6,941 nt of DNA. Source: Chloroflexota bacterium. Its GTDB lineage: Bacteria > Chloroflexota > Chloroflexia > Thermomicrobiales > UBA6265. Position 1 is the first letter of the stretch; each line of letters begins with the position of its first letter. The position numbers and the translations under genes were made by a program. The stretch spans positions 1-6,941 of the forward strand of contig JAEWEG010000091.1 of assembly GCA_023389575.1 (NCBI GenBank), read 5' to 3'. The notes under the pieces are model-generated. The model was not told the DNA's origin, did no database searches, and worked only from the letters and a program-made list of their open reading frames with translations. This document shows, piece by piece, positions 5,362 through 6,941 of this stretch.

Positions 5362-5706
5362 CCTGGTGTCCTCCACCCCAACTTCACGCGCACTGGCCCA
5401 CCGGTTCCACAACCACTGCCGCCAGCATTTGCCTCGTATCGTGACCCGCACCCATCATCATCCCGGACACCAACAAACGCAATGCCGAACAGGTCATCCG
5501 CTAGTCCTGTGCTCTCAACCGGAGGGCTACCAGCCGCGCCACCTGGGGCCCAACATCCACCACTCTCATACCGTCAGCCGAGCGAAGCGAGGGATGACAG
5601 GGAATCACCACATATCAATACCGAGTCCGTAGCCCTACACTCAGAACATAGATTGCTGAATATCGACGCCTACCCCCACCCTGAAATATCCCCACTGGAG
5701 CGAATC
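5362..5706. other. Divergent intergenic region (no gene seen)
   Basis: This interval of about 345 bp separates the divergent starts of the Tat-protein gene (minus) and the VOC gene (plus), so it should contain both promoters. I cannot pick a convincing -35/-10 pair on either strand. The right-hand part (about 5605-5700) is noticeably more AT-rich. A hairpin with a GAGCGAAGCGAG loop lies at 5573-5598. Translated frames here are rich in Pro, Ser, His and Arg and do not look like protein. Confidence 0.5.
5573..5598. repeat. Intergenic hairpin with GAGCGAAGCGAG loop
   Basis: GTCAGCC (5573-5579) pairs with GGATGAC (5592-5598) except for one mismatch, enclosing GAGCGAAGCGAG. From memory, GTCATCC-GAGCGAAGCG-GGATGAC-type hairpins recur between genes in many soil and thermophile genomes, which suggests a dispersed repeat. 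Only one copy is in the window, so the repeat claim is not shown here. It lies between two divergent starts, so a terminator role is unlikely for the flanking genes. Confidence 0.4.
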
Positions 5707-6081
5707 ATGCTGAAGATCCTGCTCACCACCTTCGACTGCGCCGATGCCACCACCCTGCCCACGTTCTGGGCGGCCGTGCTCGGCTACGAGATCAGCTTCC
5801 AGAGCGACTCGTGGGTCATGCTCCGCGACCCGGAGGGTTCGGGCGTCGGTCTCGGGTTCCAGCCGGTGCCGGAAGGCAAGGTTGTCAAGAACCGCGTCCA
5901 CCTCGACCTGCTGGTGACGGACGAGCCGATGGAGCAGCGACGACAGGCGCTGGAAGCGCTCGGCGCCACCACCCAGCGGTTCGTCGACAACGGCGAGGCC
6001 GGCCAGCACTACATCATGCAGGACCCAGAGGGGAACGAGTTCTGCCTAGTGCCCGGCCCCGGCAGCGACAATGCGTCCTGA
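5707..6081 (+). CDS. VOC-family (glyoxalase/bleomycin-resistance fold) protein
   Basis: This 124-residue protein starts at the ATG at 5707, with GGAG (5697-5700) 6 nt upstream. It has the paired beta-alpha-beta-beta-beta modules of the vicinal oxygen chelate fold. The first half carries FDCADATTLPTFWAAVLGYE and VMLRDPEGSGVGLGFQPVPE. The second carries KNRVHLDLLV, LGATTQRF and then QDPEGNEFCLV. H65 and E111 sit where VOC enzymes usually place metal ligands, and the closing DPEGNEFCLV is the family hallmark. Length is typical of single-domain members of the Glyoxalase_6 type. Such proteins act as dioxygenases, isomerases or drug-binding proteins in the cytoplasm; the substrate cannot be told. 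The stop overlaps the next gene by 11 bp, indicating an operon with the hydrolase. Confidence 0.88.
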   Translation: MLKILLTTFDCADATTLPTFWAAVLGYEISFQSDSWVMLRDPEGSGVGLGFQPVPEGKVVKNRVHLDLLVTDEPMEQRRQALEALGATTQRFVDNGEAGQHYIMQDPEGNEFCLVPGPGSDNAS

Positions 6082-6941
6082 GGCGGCCTCCCGCCTGATC
6101 GCGCCAGCACGAGCGCTGGCCCGCACCGCGGTCTTCTTCGCCCGGGTGCTGCCCATGGTGCCGTCACGGCCGATCGAGTGGATCACGCCCCAGCCGGTCA
6201 TCGAACGCGTTCGCTATCCCACCACGGCCGGTCACGCCGAAGGGCATCTCTATCGCCCTCCCGGCCCGGGTCCGCATCCCGCGATGGTCGTCTGCCTCGG
6301 CGTGGTCCCGTTCGAGGTCAATCATCCCCAGGTGCCGCGTCTCGGAGACGCCCTTGCCCGGTCCGGGTTCGCGGCCCTGCTGTACTGGTCGCCGTCCATG
6401 CGCGACCAGCGACTGGACCCCGATGACACCCGGAACATCGCCCTCGCCTACGACTGGCTGGTGTCGCGGCCGACCATCGACGCCAGCCGAAGCGGCCTGC
6501 TCGGAACCTGCGTAGGAGGGTCGTTCGCCATGCTGGCCGCCGCGTATGCATCCATCCGTGACCGGGTGTCGTTCGTCGTGGCCTGGGCGCCCTTCTCCTC
6601 GATGTGGACGATGGCCCGAGACATCTCCAGCGCCTCGACCACACCCAACGGAACGCGCCATCCCTGGCGCGTGGACCAACTGACGCGCGCGGTCTTCGTC
6701 CGGTCGCTCACCGCCGACCTGGCGCCGCAAGAGGCGGAACGGCTACGAACGATCTGTGCCCAGCGCGAGGAGTTCCGGGACATCCCTGACCTCTCACCCG
6801 ATGCCAGGGAGATTCACCCTCTCCTCACCGCGCTCGATGTGGTTGATGCGGATGCGGCGTTGAACCGGCTGCCGAATCCACTAAAGCACCGGCTGGACGC
6901 GATGTCCCCGATGAACGTGCTGGCCGATATCCAGGCGCCAC
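6071..6941 (+). CDS. Alpha/beta hydrolase with Cys nucleophile, dienelactone-hydrolase-like (partial, runs off right edge)
   Basis: The frame opens at an ATG inside the VOC gene's last codons (6071) and stays open for 290 codons to the window edge. Residues 60-105 (HLYRPPGPGPHPAMVVCLGV, then RLGDALARSGFAALLYWSPS) are the first strands and oxyanion region of an alpha/beta hydrolase. The nucleophile elbow is GLLGTCVGGSFAMLAA (142-157), with cysteine C147 in place of the usual serine, as in dienelactone hydrolases (GxCxGG). RNIALAYDWLVSRPTIDASR (121-140) is the usual helix just before it. The expected Asp and His lie further on and may be outside the window. No strong ribosome site precedes the ATG, so translation may be coupled to the VOC gene; the ATG at 6155 is an alternative. 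A hydrophobic N-terminal stretch (16-31) may be a membrane-associated helix. The substrate is unknown. Confidence 0.75.
   Translation, partial: MRPEAASRLIAPARALARTAVFFARVLPMVPSRPIEWITPQPVIERVRYPTTAGHAEGHLYRPPGPGPHPAMVVCLGVVPFEVNHPQVPRLGDALARSGFAALLYWSPSMRDQRLDPDDTRNIALAYDWLVSRPTIDASRSGLLGTCVGGSFAMLAAAYASIRDRVSFVVAWAPFSSMWTMARDISSASTTPNGTRHPWRVDQLTRAVFVRSLTADLAPQEAERLRTICAQREEFRDIPDLSPDAREIHPLLTALDVVDADAALNRLPNPLKHRLDAMSPMNVLADIQAP

Noticed and set aside
4219..5706. Very long upstream extension of the VOC frame
   Set aside because: The first 1.1 kb or so is antisense to two genes with clear signal peptides. A good ribosome site and the fold's first strand begin at 5707.
1..6941. CRISPR array, tRNA, rRNA or riboswitch
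   Set aside because: No regularly spaced repeats, cloverleaf or conserved RNA core was seen on either strand by eye.

Overview
The window is GC-rich, gene-dense bacterial DNA. Exported proteins carry short low-complexity linkers of the EATPVA type just after their signal peptides, and an ECF sigma factor is paired with a membrane protein bearing a long propeller-like outer domain. This combination suggests Chloroflexota, probably a Thermomicrobia-like lineage. That placement is inferred from style only; no marker gene is present.

Layout. (1) Positions 1-123 hold the end of a probable IS3-type insertion sequence: the first 21 codons of a transposase on the minus strand, with a terminal sequence behind it. 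(2) 303-3115 (+) is a two-gene operon, an ECF sigma factor translationally coupled to a single-pass membrane protein, the likely anti-sigma factor. (3) 3138-3837 is a small cassette: an intact Phd/YefM antitoxin on the minus strand followed by a decayed VapC (PIN) toxin that keeps only its first 20 codons. It is bracketed by two related palindromic repeats in the same orientation. (4) 3987-5361 (-) is a probable two-gene operon: a Tat-exported protein with two tandem alpha+beta barrel-like repeats, then a Sec-exported beta-barrel protein with a histidine-rich tail. (5) From 5707 (+) a small VOC/glyoxalase-fold protein overlaps the start of an alpha/beta hydrolase that runs off the right edge.

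The sigma/anti-sigma pair probably forms an envelope signalling switch, and the two exported proteins are candidate envelope-side effectors, but nothing in the sequence links them directly. The most informative small-scale signal is the repeat pair at 3138-3188 and 3792-3837. The stem arms differ between copies almost only by paired, compensatory changes, and the one exception remains a G-U pair only in the minus-strand RNA. This points to a selected RNA hairpin (terminator or repeat family) on that strand. I see no CRISPR array, tRNA or rRNA. The window does not contain an obvious new multi-gene system; the best leads are the repeat family, the decayed toxin-antitoxin locus and the exported pair.
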